Of a DNA stretch of 64,000 bases, positions 19,440-31,513 are shown piece after piece. The notes under the pieces are model-generated. The model was given only the letters and a program-made list of their open reading frames with translations. It ran no database searches and had not been told where the DNA came from. Made by a program: the position numbers and the translations under genes. Every line of letters starts with the position of its first letter. Positions within the stretch are counted from its first letter, which is position 1. Source of the DNA: Callorhinus ursinus (Eukaryota; Chordata; Mammalia; Carnivora; Otariidae); contig NW_020313255.1 of the NCBI RefSeq assembly GCF_003265705.1, forward strand, positions 257,013 through 321,012, given 5' to 3'.

Positions 19440-20585
19440 GCATCACATCACGTCTCACTTTTCCAGAACAGAGCTACAGAGGGTGTGTCCAGCCTGGGGT
19501 CTTGACCTCCAGGGGCCCACGGTGCCCTCTGCAGACAACCGAGGTGCCGCCACGCGGGCCCCAGGGCTGGGATTGAGGAAAGAGTGGAACTCTTCCGGGG
19601 CTGGACGCACCCAGGCAGTGCCTAAGTGTGCTCTGATGGGCGGGCAGTGCTGTGCGCGCGGAAGGCACAACCGACCCCCGCTGAAAGCCACTGACGGGGA
19701 CCAGAGCAGCTTTCCCGTAACCAGGCATCTTTAACTGTCCCTGGGATCTTGTCACAGAGAATCTGAGTGGCCAGGGCCTCCAGAGGCTTTGTTTCCGGAA
19801 GGCTGTGTGCTCTCTGCTGAATTGGCATTTGCGGGACGTGCTGTGATGTTTCACAGGGACGCCATCAGCGCTGTGGTGGGGGGGGCCTCGAGGGCAGAGC
19901 CACTCGCCCAGGAGTGCTGTTTCCAGGCCTGTCCCGGGGCATATGTGCCAATAGCACACCCCTTGCCCCCAGGACAAGAACAGCACACAGGCCTCTCCCA
20001 GGGGCTGGGGCCATGCCACCCCAGGGGACAATGTTGGTGTCAGGAGCTCTCAGGCCAGCCGCACACAAGAGAAGCGGGCATGTCTTCCCCACCCCCTGTC
20101 CCGGCCTCACCTGCACCTCTCCTGTCTTCAGACAGGCGCCCTGGTTCCAGGAAGCCTCGTCGCGGTGGGTAGAGTCAAGAGGCCTCTAGATGGACAGGAG
20201 GCTTCCTGAGGTCATGCAGAGTCAGTACAGAGCAGGATGGGACCCAGGCCCCTGAGAGCCTTTCCCAGCTGGGGTGGTCCTCAGGTGCACAGCCTCGGGC
20301 AGGACCGGCCCCCCACCCCTTGCTGGAGAAGCCCTACAGAGCCCGAGGTGCAAGGTCCTTGGGAAATGTCACGTGCCCGCTTTGCCAGAGCGAGGAGGAG
20401 GTGGACAGAGGTCAGGAAGGCCCCGGCATCTCCTGCGCCCAGACCGCGCCCCCTACTTCCAGGTGCGGCCGTGTCTCTCTCCGAGGTGCTGAAACACTGC
20501 CCCAGCTCGGGCCACCCCACGGGCTGGTGGCATCCCATCGTCCTGCCGGCGGACTCCTGTCCAGCCCCTCCACCCACACTATTCA
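19440..20585. other. intergenic, no gene recognised
   Basis: GC-rich sequence has overlapping open frames on both strands but no recognisable protein. A weak reverse MIR-like trace lies at about 20190-20260. Confidence 0.45.
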
Positions 20586-20589
20586 CCAC

Positions 20590-21380
20590 CCTCGTGTGCT
20601 CATTTTTTATTTTTAAAATATATATGACATAACATTTGCCATTTTAACCGTTTTTACGTGCACAGCTCAGGGGCATCAAGCACATTCACATCCGTCCCTA
20701 GAACATGATGTTCATCTTCCCAGACTGAGCCTGTTGCCCCCACTAACCACTGACCCATCCCCCTACTCCAGCCCCCAGCCCCCAACCTCCCCCTCCCTGC
20801 GCCTGTGGGTCTGACTCCTCTGGGGCCTCCTGGGGGTCGATCCTTCAGCACTGGTCCCTCTGCGCTGGGCTGATCTCACTAGGCACCGTGTCCTCCACGT
20901 TCATCCACATCACAGCAGGTGTCAGGATTCCTTGCTTTTTGAGGCTGAATAATATTCCATGGTGTGGATGAACTGCATTTTGTTTATCCACCCATCCATC
21001 CATCCATCCAACCCTGGACGCTTGGGTTGTGTCTACTTTTTGGCTGTTTTGAATAATGCTGCTATGAACATGGGTGCACAAATATCTTCTCAAAACCTGC
21101 TTTTCATTCTTCTGGGGACATACCCAGATGTGGGATTGCTGGGTCAGATGGTAGGTCTATGTTCCATTTTTGGAGGACCCCCCATCCTTTCTTCCACGGT
21201 GGCCACACCACTCGGCATTAGCACCCACAGCACGAAAGGGCTCCCAGTTTCCACATCCTCACGGAGACTGTCATCTTCTGGGTTTGATGTCAGCCACCCC
21301 AATGGGTCCACATCCTTCTATTCTTTTCCTCCTGCTCTTTTTTTGCATTGCTTCATCTTGTGGGGAGTTTTCCAGGGGCA
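20590..21380 (-). mobile_element. decayed L1 3' end (L1M type), minus orientation
   Basis: The plus strand shows the reverse complement of an L1M 3' region in order: TATATATGACATAACATTTG and CCATTTTAACCGTTTTTACG, then ATCCTTGC-like text, GAATAATATTCCATGGTGTG, TTTGTTTATCCACC, GAATAATGCTGCTATGAACA, GGGTGCACAAATATCTTCTC and GGGATTGCTGGGTCAGATGG. No intact frame remains. Confidence 0.92.
20986..21010 (+). repeat. (CCAT)n microsatellite within the L1
   Basis: A short CATC/CCAT run replaces the L1 segment that normally reads 'ccattcatc'. Confidence 0.8.
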
Positions 21381-21384
21381 GGCA

Positions 21385-21475
21385 TGATGGTTGAGAGCTC
21401 AGTTCTGGAGCCAAACAGATCTGGATCCAAATGCTCGCCTTGACGCTCACCAGCTGTGCGACCCTGGTCTGCCGT
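21385..21475 (+). repeat. MIR SINE fragment
   Basis: TCAGTTCTGGAGCCAAACAG, ATCTGGATCCAAATGCTCGC and CACCAGCTGTGCGACCCTGG match the 5' and core parts of MIR. Confidence 0.8.
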
Positions 21476-21854
21476 CAGAAGGAAGGAAGGAAGGCCTGGA
21501 AGGGGTCAGCAAAGTGCAAACAAGGGATCATGACAGCTCTCTTTATTGTCAGCATGACCTGGGCTGGGCTGTGTGTTTAGGGAGGACTTTCATGCAGAGG
21601 ACGGCTCCCACAGGTGACCCAGCCGCCCGGAAGCCGCGGAGGGGGCCCCCGCCCTGGCAGCCCCCCTCTGAGGACAGCACCTCTGGGGGCGCGGGGCAGG
21701 GTGGCTGTGGCCCCGGAAGCACCTCCTTCCCCTGCTCCGAGGCGGGCATCCGCAGCGATGATCTAACACTTCTCAGTTCTGAGATAATGACCTCTGAACA
21801 TGCACAGAAGAGCTGATGTCTAGGCGCCCCCGAGGCAGGAAGCACCCGGCACCA

Positions 21855-21970
21855 ATTCTGGGAACACGAACCATTTAAGTGACTGCCTTGCTGAATATTT
21901 CATGATTTACATTAATGGCTTTCTGGTGTTTTTCATAACAAAACTGTCCACATTATGATGGGTTAAGATG
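21855..21970. promoter_or_regulatory. small AT-rich conserved-looking island
   Basis: CTGAATATTTCATGATTTAC and ATTAATGGCTTTCTGGTG, followed by more AT-rich text, stand out from GC-rich flanks. No repeat is recognised. It could be an enhancer fragment; this is inference. Confidence 0.3.
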
Positions 21971-22739
21971 TGGTTATTCCGGCCACTCTCCCTCTGCACC
22001 CCCTCTCAGAGCGCCGGCCACCATCCCTCTGTCTACCCTACTCCTCCCCACAGGCCCCCGAGCCCGCGTGTCCCAACCCAGGCTCCCCTCTTCCAGGACC
22101 CACGGTCCTGCCCGCAGCTGGGGCTCAGACGCTGAGATGCGCCCATAAGCTGGCCTGGGGTCTGGGGCTGGAGGGACCCCCACAGGCCCCCGTCACATGC
22201 TCCCTGAGAGCGCCTGGCAGCACCCCCAGGAATACACTTTCGTAAGTAATTAAAGGGCACACTTTATCAGATTTCCTGAGTTTTTACCTAAGTCCCTTAC
22301 CTGTCCAGGGTCCCGTCACGGACCCACCCTGCAGGCAGCTGTCTGTCGGGGGGGCTGCTCTGGGCCTGGACGGTTGCTCAGACTTTCCTCGTTTTCAATG
22401 ACCTTGACGGCTCTGGACAGCGCAGGACAGGGATTTCGTGGCCTGGCCTCAGCTGGGATATGTTTGACGCGTTCCTTGTGACTGGACTGGGGCGGCGGTT
22501 TGGGGAGACCCCGGAGGCGCAGTGGGCAGCTGCCCACGCCCCGTGCGCACCGGAGACCTGTCTCCCCTCCCACTCCGTATACCCGCGTGGGCCCTGGAGA
22601 TCGATGTCACACTTTGGCTTAGAGTCCACCACGACTCCCTGTTTTGCTCACTCTGTTCCAGTTTGGGCCCCTTGGGGCTCTTTCAGGATGGCCTCTGTGT
22701 CCCTTTGATATACTCCCTCAATGTTGGTCTGTTTATGTC

Positions 22740-22915
22740 CCCCCCAGACATTTTTTTAAATGTATATTTTTTAATTGTGGTAAAGAACATAAAACATAAA
22801 ATTTATCATCTTAGCATTTCGGGGGGCACCCTCTGTCCCCAGGATGCTCCACCTTCCCAGACTGAGCCTCTGTCTCCACCTCACACGGACTGCTCCCTTC
22901 CCCCAGGCGGAGGAG
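22740..22915 (-). mobile_element. decayed L1 3' end, minus orientation
   Basis: TTTTTTAATTGTGGTAAAGA, ACATAAAACATAAAATTTAT and CATCTTAGCATTTC, then CACCTTCCCAGACTGAGCCT, follow the reverse complement of an L1M 3' UTR, as at 20590 and 35580. Confidence 0.8.
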
Positions 22916-23389
22916 AATGCGCTAACTTGTGGCAGCCATAGTTCAGTGCAGGTGTTACCAAGGGGGCTGGGCCTCGACCTGGGGGGTGGGGTTGACAACA
23001 GAGAGAGTCCTGCACCCTCGCCCTGGGGCAGGGGGAGTGGAGGGCACAGCCAGCCCCAGGGCTCAGGCCCCCATGCTCCGCAGGCTCAGCCCACAGGACC
23101 CACGATGCCCTGGGGTGGCTGGAATATTTCAAAACTTCTATTACAACATCCCAGAAACCAGAACCATCGAGAGCCCCTTAGAGGTGCCAGGCAAATACAC
23201 TGTCAGCAGGATGTGAACAAAACAAAATTAATTTCTTCCAAGCAACGCACGGCCTCTTCCAGTGAGGTCTAACCACAGGGGCTTGCTGAATCCTCTCCCA
23301 CATATTTGTTGCCCCCCCACCCCTGAGAGAGCCCTGGGTCACCCCAACCCTCAGCGGCTGAGACCTCAGACACCTGGGCCTGGCTCCAT

Positions 23390-23475
23390 AGACATCATGT
23401 CCAGATTAGGAGAAACGGAGGCCCCACAGGTTCCAGCCCAAGGACATGCTGTGAGGGTGGGCCAGAAGAGCCTCG
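23390..23475 (-). repeat. MIR-like fragment, reverse
   Basis: AGATTAGGAGAAACGGAGGC, CCACAGGTTCCAGCCCAAGG and ACATGCTGTGAGGGTGG correspond to the reverse complement of the MIR core ('gaggaaactgaggc...cccaaggtcac'). Confidence 0.5.
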
Positions 23476-23519
23476 CTCTACAGCCATGGCGGGGGCGGGG
23501 GGCGGTCAGGGCTTGGAGC

Positions 23520-26500
23520 AGCCTCCACGGAGGAGATGTGTGAGGGGGGGTGAGAGCTGGCCTCCACAGCACCAGGCAGGGTGGACATGAGTGTCACACA
23601 GCCGCCCCCCTGTGCGTTCCCATCAGGGCCTCTGGGAAACCGAGGCTCATAGGCGAGGTGATCTGCAGGGTTCACCCCAGAACCTCCCTGCAGATCCTGG
23701 GACTCTGTGGGCTGCCCCGTGGCTTTCCCACCCTCGGGGTCCTGGGGCTCAGTCCAGCTCAGTACCTGGCCCCAGAATGGGGAGGGGGAGGCTGGCTGCC
23801 TTGGGGGGGGCCACTCCTTTGGGGGTTGAGGGAGCCCCCAGGGGCCTCACAAATCCTCCTCCTCCCATTGGGTTTGTGTGCAGCCACCAGAAGCATTAAT
23901 TCCAGGGGTGCCCAGTTGTAAATGAGTCAGGAACCAGCAGGCTCAGCACAGGGGCCTCTCAGCCGGCTGGGGACCTGGCACGCAGCCCAGGTGGCAACGG
24001 TCTGTCCCAACCGGGGGCCACGTGGAACCCTCTAGGGATACAGTGTCGGCCCATCTTCATTTTGTCCCTGTGCGGAGAGCCAGGAGGCCTGGCCCACCCA
24101 CGCCCCGCTCAGCCCCAGGACACCCGAGTAGCATTCTGCTTTCATGGGTAAAGATGGAGAGTGCCCCCTGGTCACATGGCCACCGGGTAGAGGAGGCAGG
24201 ACATGCACCTGGGCCCCTCGGCCCTTCTGCACCCTCAGCCCCGGTCTATGGGGCAACGGAGCCAGGCTGGGGGGGACATGCCAGGCTGTGGTGAAGGGGC
24301 GAGTGGAGACTCAGGAGGACACAGGCGGCCTCGGTCCCCCACCTGCTGCAGCGGGCACCCACCTGGCTGTGCTCGGCTCCTGTCACACTCATGTGATCAC
24401 CACTCCCTCCCGGGGCAACAAGTCCCACCAACAGCTGGGAACACGGAGGCACAGAGATGGAGCAGTGGCAGCTTGCACCTCCACCCAACCTCCCATTCCC
24501 CCAACAGGACTGATACTTTTAGGGAGGTGGCGAGACTCGGAGGCGTCCCCACTTCAGTCATCTAATTCTGCCATGGATGGGGGCCTCCCTGGGATGATCA
24601 TGGGGCTCGGGGCGGGGGGTGGCCACTGGGAGGCCCCAGCCCCCTCCCCTCCCCCGCCTCCCACCCCTCCCCTCCCCCAGCCACCCTCCCCCTCTCCTCC
24701 CCACCCCTCCCCCAGCCACCCTCCCCCCCACCCCCCACCCCCTGCCCCACCTGACGCAGCCCCCACTGGACATGGAGTCCCTGCGCTGCACGCACTGCAT
24801 TCAGATCAGGTCCCTGCCGAGGAGGTGGTGGGAACAGGGCGTTCCCTTGGTGCCTGGCCAGCCGGCCTTTCCGCCCTCCCTCCTCCATGCAGGCACTTTC
24901 CGCAGAGGCAGCGAAGTTCCTGGATGCCAACCAAACCCAGACACACGCTGTCAGCAGCCCAGGCCCTGAGGATACCTTGGCCGCCCGTAAGCAAAGGAGA
25001 TGGGTCCCACCTGCTCTGGACCGGGGCGCCAGGAGCCCCCCAGAGCTTACACCTGCCCATGGCTGACCCCCTGGGCTGGACTGGGCGGTGGATCCAGTCA
25101 CCCCTCCTTCCTCTGGGTCCGGGCAGCCCCAGGCTCAGGCCTGACCCAGGTTCGAGGCTCACTCTGCCCCTTCTCCACTTCAAAGATTGTCTTGGAGACA
25201 CCTGTAGCTTTGAAGATCTCGTGCTGAGTCCTGGTGTGTGGTCCAGTGCTGGACCGGTCCTGGCTCCGAGCGCTGCTTCCTAAGTGTCCTCCCAGCACGG
25301 GGTCCACGGGGAGCTGTGGGCATGACACCTTCCCTGGGTAGTCATGCCGGCTCTGCAGTCTGGCATTCGGGGACACTTCCGTCAGCTCCCCCCCACCATC
25401 CACCCCCTGCTCCACCCCCTGCCCGTGCACTGCCCCCTCCAGGCTTGTCCCCTCCCTGGCCTGGCTCATGCTGGACACAGGGCCTTCTCCAGAGCTCCTC
25501 CTCCATGAAGCCTTCCCAGACGGCTCTTCCAGCCTCATCTGGTCAAGGTGGACCTGGGGGTAGTCCCGAGGATTGAAGGACAGGGCTCCTTCACCACGGC
25601 TCACCCACTCTCACTAGGACCCCCAGCAGCCCCCTGCCAGGCCAGAAGGTGGGTATAGAGGTTGGGGCTTGTCTGAGGCCTTCAGACCTGCCTGGGAGAG
25701 TCAGGACCTGACCTGAGCCTCCACCATCCCTGAACGTGGAGTCAGTGGAGGATTCGAGGGTTAGAGATTAGAGAGCCCCCAGCCCGAGCCTGCCAAGGGT
25801 CCAGAGGTGAGGGGCCACAGGTACTTGGCATTCGCAGGTCAGATTGGTAAGCAAGGGGGTGGGGAGTTCGCTTGGACTGCGAAGGGGGGCCAGCAGTGGC
25901 TGTGTCTCGGCGGCACGGAGTGTGAACTACAGTGCCCTTAGTGGTCGCAGCAAAACCACATGCACTCTGCCCTCCACTGACCACCAGCGGGCTCCCTGGC
26001 CACACCCCCGGGGCCATCGGAACCCCCGTCCAGTCTGAGAGACCCTTGGAGTCTCCAGGGCCCCAGGCCCAGCCACCTGCCCCTCACAGATGCACCCCCG
26101 CGCTGGGATAGGCTGAGACCCGCACCTCATCTAAGAGCAGACGCCCTCCAGGACCACCCAGAGGGGTCCCTACTATTGTGCTGTCATCAGAGCCTGAGCC
26201 GCCTGAGGCAGCGTTGACCCACCCCCCGTGGGAGCAATCGAATCAGAGAGGGGTGGAGGGAAGACGTGGGGGGGCAGCTGGGGGCCGAGGGACCCTCCTT
26301 TCTCTCGTGCTACGGGAGGACACCACCTACTACGGCCTCCCAGGAAGGTGACGGTCCCAGCTCTGGGGTGGGTCCACGGCAGGGGCTGGAAGAATTTTCC
26401 CAGCGAGAAGCCGTCCCAGCTGTGACCCCAGCCCTGTCACCCATGTGTCCCCTGCACCATGGCGAGAGGGCAGGCAGACTCGCCCCAGGCCACCCAGGAA

Positions 26501-26690
26501 GGAGCCGGCCAGAGCCCGCACCCTGTCTTCCCCCACCCCCGAGACCAGGAGCCCCCGCTGCAGCGGACTCTGGCTGCCCCCACCCCTCAGACCCGGCCCC
26601 CATAGCTCCGTGGCCTCAAACACCTGAGTGCTGCCCAGCCCACGCCACTCCCGGAGCCCCCAGTGCAGCTGAGAGGGGTCGCGGGTCCCA
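23520..26690. other. intergenic GC-rich block, no gene recognised
   Basis: Long open frames occur here only because stop codons are rare in this composition. The predicted proteins are Pro/Ser/Arg-rich and unlike any family I know. An L2-like trace (CATGAAGCCTTCCCAGACGG) lies near 25505. Confidence 0.5.
24640..24750 (+). repeat. C-rich low-complexity tract (G-rich on minus strand)
   Basis: Almost pure CCCTCC/CCACCC sequence, including a repeated CCCCTCCCCCAGCCACCCTC block (two imperfect copies about 40 bp apart). The minus strand has many closely spaced runs of three or more G. Confidence 0.9.
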
Positions 26691-26699
26691 GCTGGTGCC

Positions 26700-27520
26700 C
26701 GTGAGTGATTCCAGGGCCGTAATTCCTAATTAAATAGAACAGAAAACTGGGGACTGCGGAGTGATTGCCCAAACCGTTGGATCTTGAGGAACAAATATGT
26801 GCCAAGCGTGGCGCGTACGCACGGCCACAAAGCAGGGACGGAGGGGAGCCTGGCGGTGAGTATGGAAACCTTCTTCTCTGGGACTGCGCGCTCATAAAGG
26901 GGCCGCTTCCTGGAGAGCTAGCGGAGGGGAATGGCTGCTCGGAGCCTGATTTATCTGCACAAACGCTTTGTAGTGCTTGAGATTAATACAAATATTTAAT
27001 AAAGAATCAAGATGGTTTATCTGTAATGCAAAGAGAATCACATTGCCTATATTTTTATTACTGAAAAATTGGAAGCAGGAAGAAATAATGATGTAAGCCA
27101 CTGTATAAATGACAAAAATACCCATTCTGGTTATGTGCCCCGCTCCACAATCTCGCTCTACCCTATAAACATAATCTATTCGCTTGCCTCTTTCAGCGGA
27201 TTCCAGAGTCTGCTGTGCGTTGTGGAGTTTAATATCACCCTGTTCTCAACAGCACAGGGAAGTGATTAAATAAGAAATAAATTTGGCTGTCACTGCATTT
27301 AAAATCAAATCAAGGATCATTTGTTACCCCAAATGAACCAGTTCTCCTTCCCTGCCCATAAGGAGGCCGCTGTTTGCGAACCATTTAGAAATGTATATAT
27401 AGTAAACCGGCACATAATGGCTTGTACTATAATATGATCTTTATGGGGCTGTGCAGAGCTGCCGGCAGAACCATAAACAGCACATGGCTTTTTTAATTTA
27501 AAGTTATAGATATGAGACTT
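26700..27520. promoter_or_regulatory. large AT-rich conserved-looking noncoding element
   Basis: About 800 bp of AT-rich, repeat-free sequence lies within a very GC-rich intergenic region. Examples are GTAATTCCTAATTAAATAGA, TTGAGATTAATACAAATATT, GAAATAATGATGTAAGCC, GTTTAATATCACC and ATAATATGATCTTTATGGGG. Dense TAAT/ATTA cores and lack of coding frames suggest a developmental enhancer. The target gene is unknown; NACC2 or the more distal LHX3 (neighbour in human) are possible. This is inference. Confidence 0.45.
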
Positions 27521-27524
27521 CGCA

Positions 27525-28830
27525 GACCCGTCTCAGATCCATCTGAGTCTTGTTGGTGGAAGACCCCGCAGCACGATGTGGGGGCTGCAGCCCCGGGACC
27601 CCTTCTGCTCCCACCCCCTGCCCCTGGAGGGAGGAGGGGCCGAAGGCAGACTGAGGGTGCCGTCCCAACCCCACGCCCCCCACCCAGGGGCAGCAGGGCC
27701 TGGAGGAGGAGACGGGGAGCTGACCCGAAGCGGCGTGACTTTCTCACCCGGAGAGAGCATCTGCGGCTGGGGTGCCCGGGGGTGGCTGAGAAGCAGGGCA
27801 GGCAGAGGGACCAGGAGCGGGGATCCCAGGCTGGCCCCAGATGGCCGGTCCACAGTGGCTTCCTGAGATGGGGCGCAGGGGGCCTCCTGAGAAGGTAGGG
27901 CCCCAGAGATGACATTTACAAGAGTTCTCAACACAAACATTTCACAGGGTTTCGTACTTAAAGGGGTCGAGTTGCAGGAAATGCACTAGCCCCTCACCCT
28001 GGCCCTCTGGGACCAGACAATCCAGGGAAGAAGTGTGTGGAGGTGAGTCCAGCGCTCGCCTGGGGGTGGGGGTGGGGGCAGGCGTCCCTTTCTCCCCTGC
28101 CCACCCCAGCCCCCACCCCGGCTCAGGGGAAAGTCAGGCACAGAGCCTACAGGGGGTATGCTGGGGGGATGGCAAGGGGTGGCCAGGCCTGGAGAGAGTC
28201 CCGTGCGGCCTCTCTCCCGGCCCCCAGGGCTGTGCCTGGAGCAGTGTCCCCCGCCCCAGCCAATGCCAGCGACTGGTAAGGGCAGGAGACGCCTGGTAGT
28301 GGCTCCTAGTGGGGAGACTGAGGGCCAGGGAGAGGCAGGAGTGCCGGCTTCGGGGTCAGACTGGACCGGAGCAAAGCTGGCCCAGCCAGCTGTGAGCCTG
28401 AGCCCCGCTCAGCGCCCTGAATTCCGAGTCGCCCCGCCCCCCGAAGTGGGGCCGCTGGGAGGAAGCACGTTAGCTGAGCTGGGTCCAGGGCCTGGAGCTG
28501 GGACAGAGGTGCCTCGACCTGGCCTGGACAGAGGCCCCAGCCCCACTCTGACCTCTCATCACACCTTCGGGCAGCCCTCACCTCTGACTCTAACGCAGGT
28601 TGAGCCCCCCTACTCCTGAACACTCGGCCGACCCCTGTGTCTACGGAGCAGCTGGACATGCAGGCGTGGGGCTCTGGCAGCCCACGCCCTCGCCCGTCCT
28701 TCCCAGGGGGGACACAGCCCCGCGGGGTGGACGTGGCTGAGCGGCACCGCGGGGCAGTCCGGCGATCGTCCCCAGAGTGGCCATGGCTGCTTGCCAAGTG
28801 CCTCAGGTTAACACCGCCACCTCGTTAGTG
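27525..28830. other. intergenic GC-rich block, no gene recognised
   Basis: Open frames run on both strands without recognisable similarity. A weak MIR-like trace lies near 28350-28400. Confidence 0.45.
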
Positions 28831-28839
28831 GTTCGCTGG

Positions 28840-29090
28840 GCTAAAATGTGCAATATAAACGTACCCATTAATTGCTTCACCTTCTGCAGCGTCTTTAGCT
28901 GCTCCTGAAAGGAAATATGGCTAATAACCATGATTTTAAAGTCAATTCTTGTTAGAAGATTATGTTTGACCAAATGCCTTTTGTTAGCTCATTATTTCAC
29001 ATTTTCTCATCCCTCAAAAAAATTCTTTTATGTATATTTTGGCCCTAATTTTTAAACGCTCAAAGGAATATGGATTATGCCTAGGGCTAG
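28840..29090. promoter_or_regulatory. AT-rich conserved-looking noncoding island
   Basis: GTACCCATTAATTGCTTCAC, GGAAATATGGCTAATAACCA and TTGTTAGCTCATTATTTCAC lie in an abrupt AT-rich island with no repeat family recognised. Enhancer identity is inferred. Confidence 0.4.
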
Positions 29091-29789
29091 ATGTGCAGGC
29101 ACAGGACGGGGCCATGTGGACACAGCTCCCGCCCAGCAAGGTGCAGGGCAGCTCCCGGCGGGCTCAGGGCCCTACAGGCCCTCAGGTAGCTCCTTCCTTC
29201 CTCACGGGGAGCGCTCAGGGTGTGCAGGGGGCTTCTGCTCTTCCCACCACTGGGGACTCACTGTCAGCCAGAGGGGGCCCTCCTCCTCCATCTGGGTGCC
29301 CCTTGGAGCCCTCGGGGATGATGAGGCAGGTCCCTTAGGGGACCTCTGGCCTGGGGCGGAGGGTAGAGGGCGGGGCTTTGGTGCCCAAGCAGGCCAGCCC
29401 GGCTCCTCCAGGACCTGAGCGCCTCTGGGCCTTGCTTCCTCCCCCAGGAACACTAGCGAGGGGCTTTGCGGTTGCCTTGTGCTGGACACCCGAGCCCTGG
29501 GCCTCAGAGGCTGCTCCCCAGTGGCCTGGCTCATGAACCAGGGGTCTCAGGAGGCAGGGACCCAGACACAGGTGGGGAGGGACCACAGGGCAGGCCACTG
29601 ACCGTGGTCTAGCACATTGCCCCTCCACCCACCATTCGGCAGAAACTCTCTCTGTCCCTCAGCCACAGGAGACAGGGCGTGGGGGATCATCAGCCCCTTC
29701 CGGAGGGTGGAGAAACTGAGGCTCAGGTGGGGGCTCCTAACCGAAGACCCCCAGCCCTTGGAGAGCCACCCTTAACACACTATGTTCAC

Positions 29790-29815
29790 GTGTGTGTGTG
29801 TGTGTGTGTGTGTGT
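29790..29815 (+). repeat. (GT)13 microsatellite
   Basis: Thirteen uninterrupted GT units. Confidence 0.97.
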
Positions 29816-30059
29816 ACAGGTGCTGGGGGCACCGCCCTCCGGGAGCCCCTGAGCCCAAGGCCAGCCCAGCGTCCAGGTGCCTACAGCTCTCCCTGGCCCC
29901 CTCTGCCCGGCAGCCCCCAAATGCAGCGAGAAAGCCCAGCGCACCTCCGCGCCCCCGGGGGCATCTGCACAGAAAGCCAAGGCTGGGGGTCCACCAGCCT
30001 GAGAGGGCCACAGGCTGCTGGCGGAGGGGTACAAGCTCCTCCCAGGCCCCGCCTTAGGC

Positions 30060-30180
30060 AGGTTGATCTTTACTGCCTGGAGAACAACAAATCACTCTCT
30101 GACAATAATCAGGATGAACAGACACTTAATTATGAGGCCATGAGACAGCATGATTATTAATTTTGAATTGTGCAATCCAG
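30060..30180. promoter_or_regulatory. small AT-rich conserved-looking island
   Basis: CTGACAATAATCAGGATGAA, CACTTAATTATGAGGCCATG and ATGATTATTAATTTTGAATT contain several ATTA cores. No repeat is recognised. Confidence 0.35.
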
Positions 30181-31476
30181 TCCTGAAGGCTGAGCGTGGA
30201 GAGGTAGCGTGGATGCTTGTGGGGACCTGGGAGCCGTCAGAGGCTGGGGGGTTCCAGGCACCAGAATGGGGGGGTGTTCCCCGGCAGCCCCAAACCTCTC
30301 CCTCCAGCCAGGGTAGTCTGGGCTGCAAGACAGTGGTGGGGCCGGGCTCCAGTCCCCCCAGAGGCTGCCCTGCCAGCATGCCCCAGGCTCTGACCGGGTG
30401 AGACCGAGCCAACCCCTCACGCCCACAGGGTCCTATCCTGCAGTCGGTGCCGTGCAGACCCCCTTCCCAAAGGGCCCAGCTCCGCTGAGAAGGTCCTGGG
30501 CCTAGGCCCCCTCCAGCCAGGGCGGGTATGGGCAGAAGTGTCTCGGGAAGGAGGGGGACTCGGGCATTGGCATGAGGTTGACCTCAAGAGGTGGCCTGTC
30601 CCCCAAACCTCGGGGACACTTGCTCCCTCCTAGAGCTTCTCATCTCTTCCCACACCTCCTGTCTCCCCAGAGTTCTATAATTCCTCCCACGGCATCTCCG
30701 AGCCTCGGGGTTCCCCATCTTCCCGGGTCTGCAGAGGCTGCCCTGGGGACGAGACCAGGGGACAGGTGGGGGGCTGGGGCCCGATGGTGAGTCTGCAAGA
30801 CCCGGAGCGCGGCAGGGGACAGCCCTCCCGGGCCACCGGTGTGAGAAGCCCGGTGCCAGGCCAGGCAGCCTGTGCGAGCCGACTGCCAGCCAAGCTGTCG
30901 GCTGGTGGCGCTTGGCAGGCGGCACGGCGGAGCGGGGAGGGATGTTTGCAGACTGCCGCCGACAGCTTCCCAGCCGAAGCCGCGCTGGTTAAACAGAAGA
31001 AGTGAGCAGTGCCCACGGGCAGATCCCGACCGGGAGAAGGCAGGCAAGGAGGAGATGCAGAAGGCGCATCTGCCGGGGGCTGGGGTGCTGGGGGGGGCCT
31101 CCCCTCCCACCCGTCCACCCTGGCAGCCTGGCCTGGGCTCTGGTGCCCGGCTGGTGCCCAGACCCTCCAGGCTCGCCCCCTTCCCACCTCTGCAGACGGT
31201 CGGTGCTGCCGCCCTCCGGGCGCCAGGGTGGTGGGCACCTGGAGGAGATCTCGGGGAGGGGCCTTGGACCCCCTGCTGGGGGTCTCTTCTCTATCTGTCA
31301 TCCCAGGTGGGCTGCCGTATGGGCTGAGCTGACCAACCTCATCTGGGAAGGAGTGTAGGGCAACCTCTCTGGCCTCCCAGCCTCCGTCCTGGCACCACTC
31401 TCTACGGAAGCCGCATCACGCTGCTGCCCACCCGTCTCCCACGGAGGGGGAGGGCGTCTCCCTGAGTGCTCGAGCC

Positions 31477-31479
<3 letters not shown>

Positions 31480-31511
<32 letters not shown>
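31480..31511 (+). repeat. (GT)16 microsatellite
   Basis: An uninterrupted 32-bp GT run. Confidence 0.97.

Positions 31512-31513
<2 letters not shown>

Noticed and set aside
24144..25283. 379-codon plus-strand open frame in the intergenic region
   Set aside because: It runs through a C-rich low-complexity tract, gives a Pro/Ser/Gly-rich product without known similarity, overlaps open frames on the other strand, and has no promoter or splice context. It is expected by chance at this GC content.
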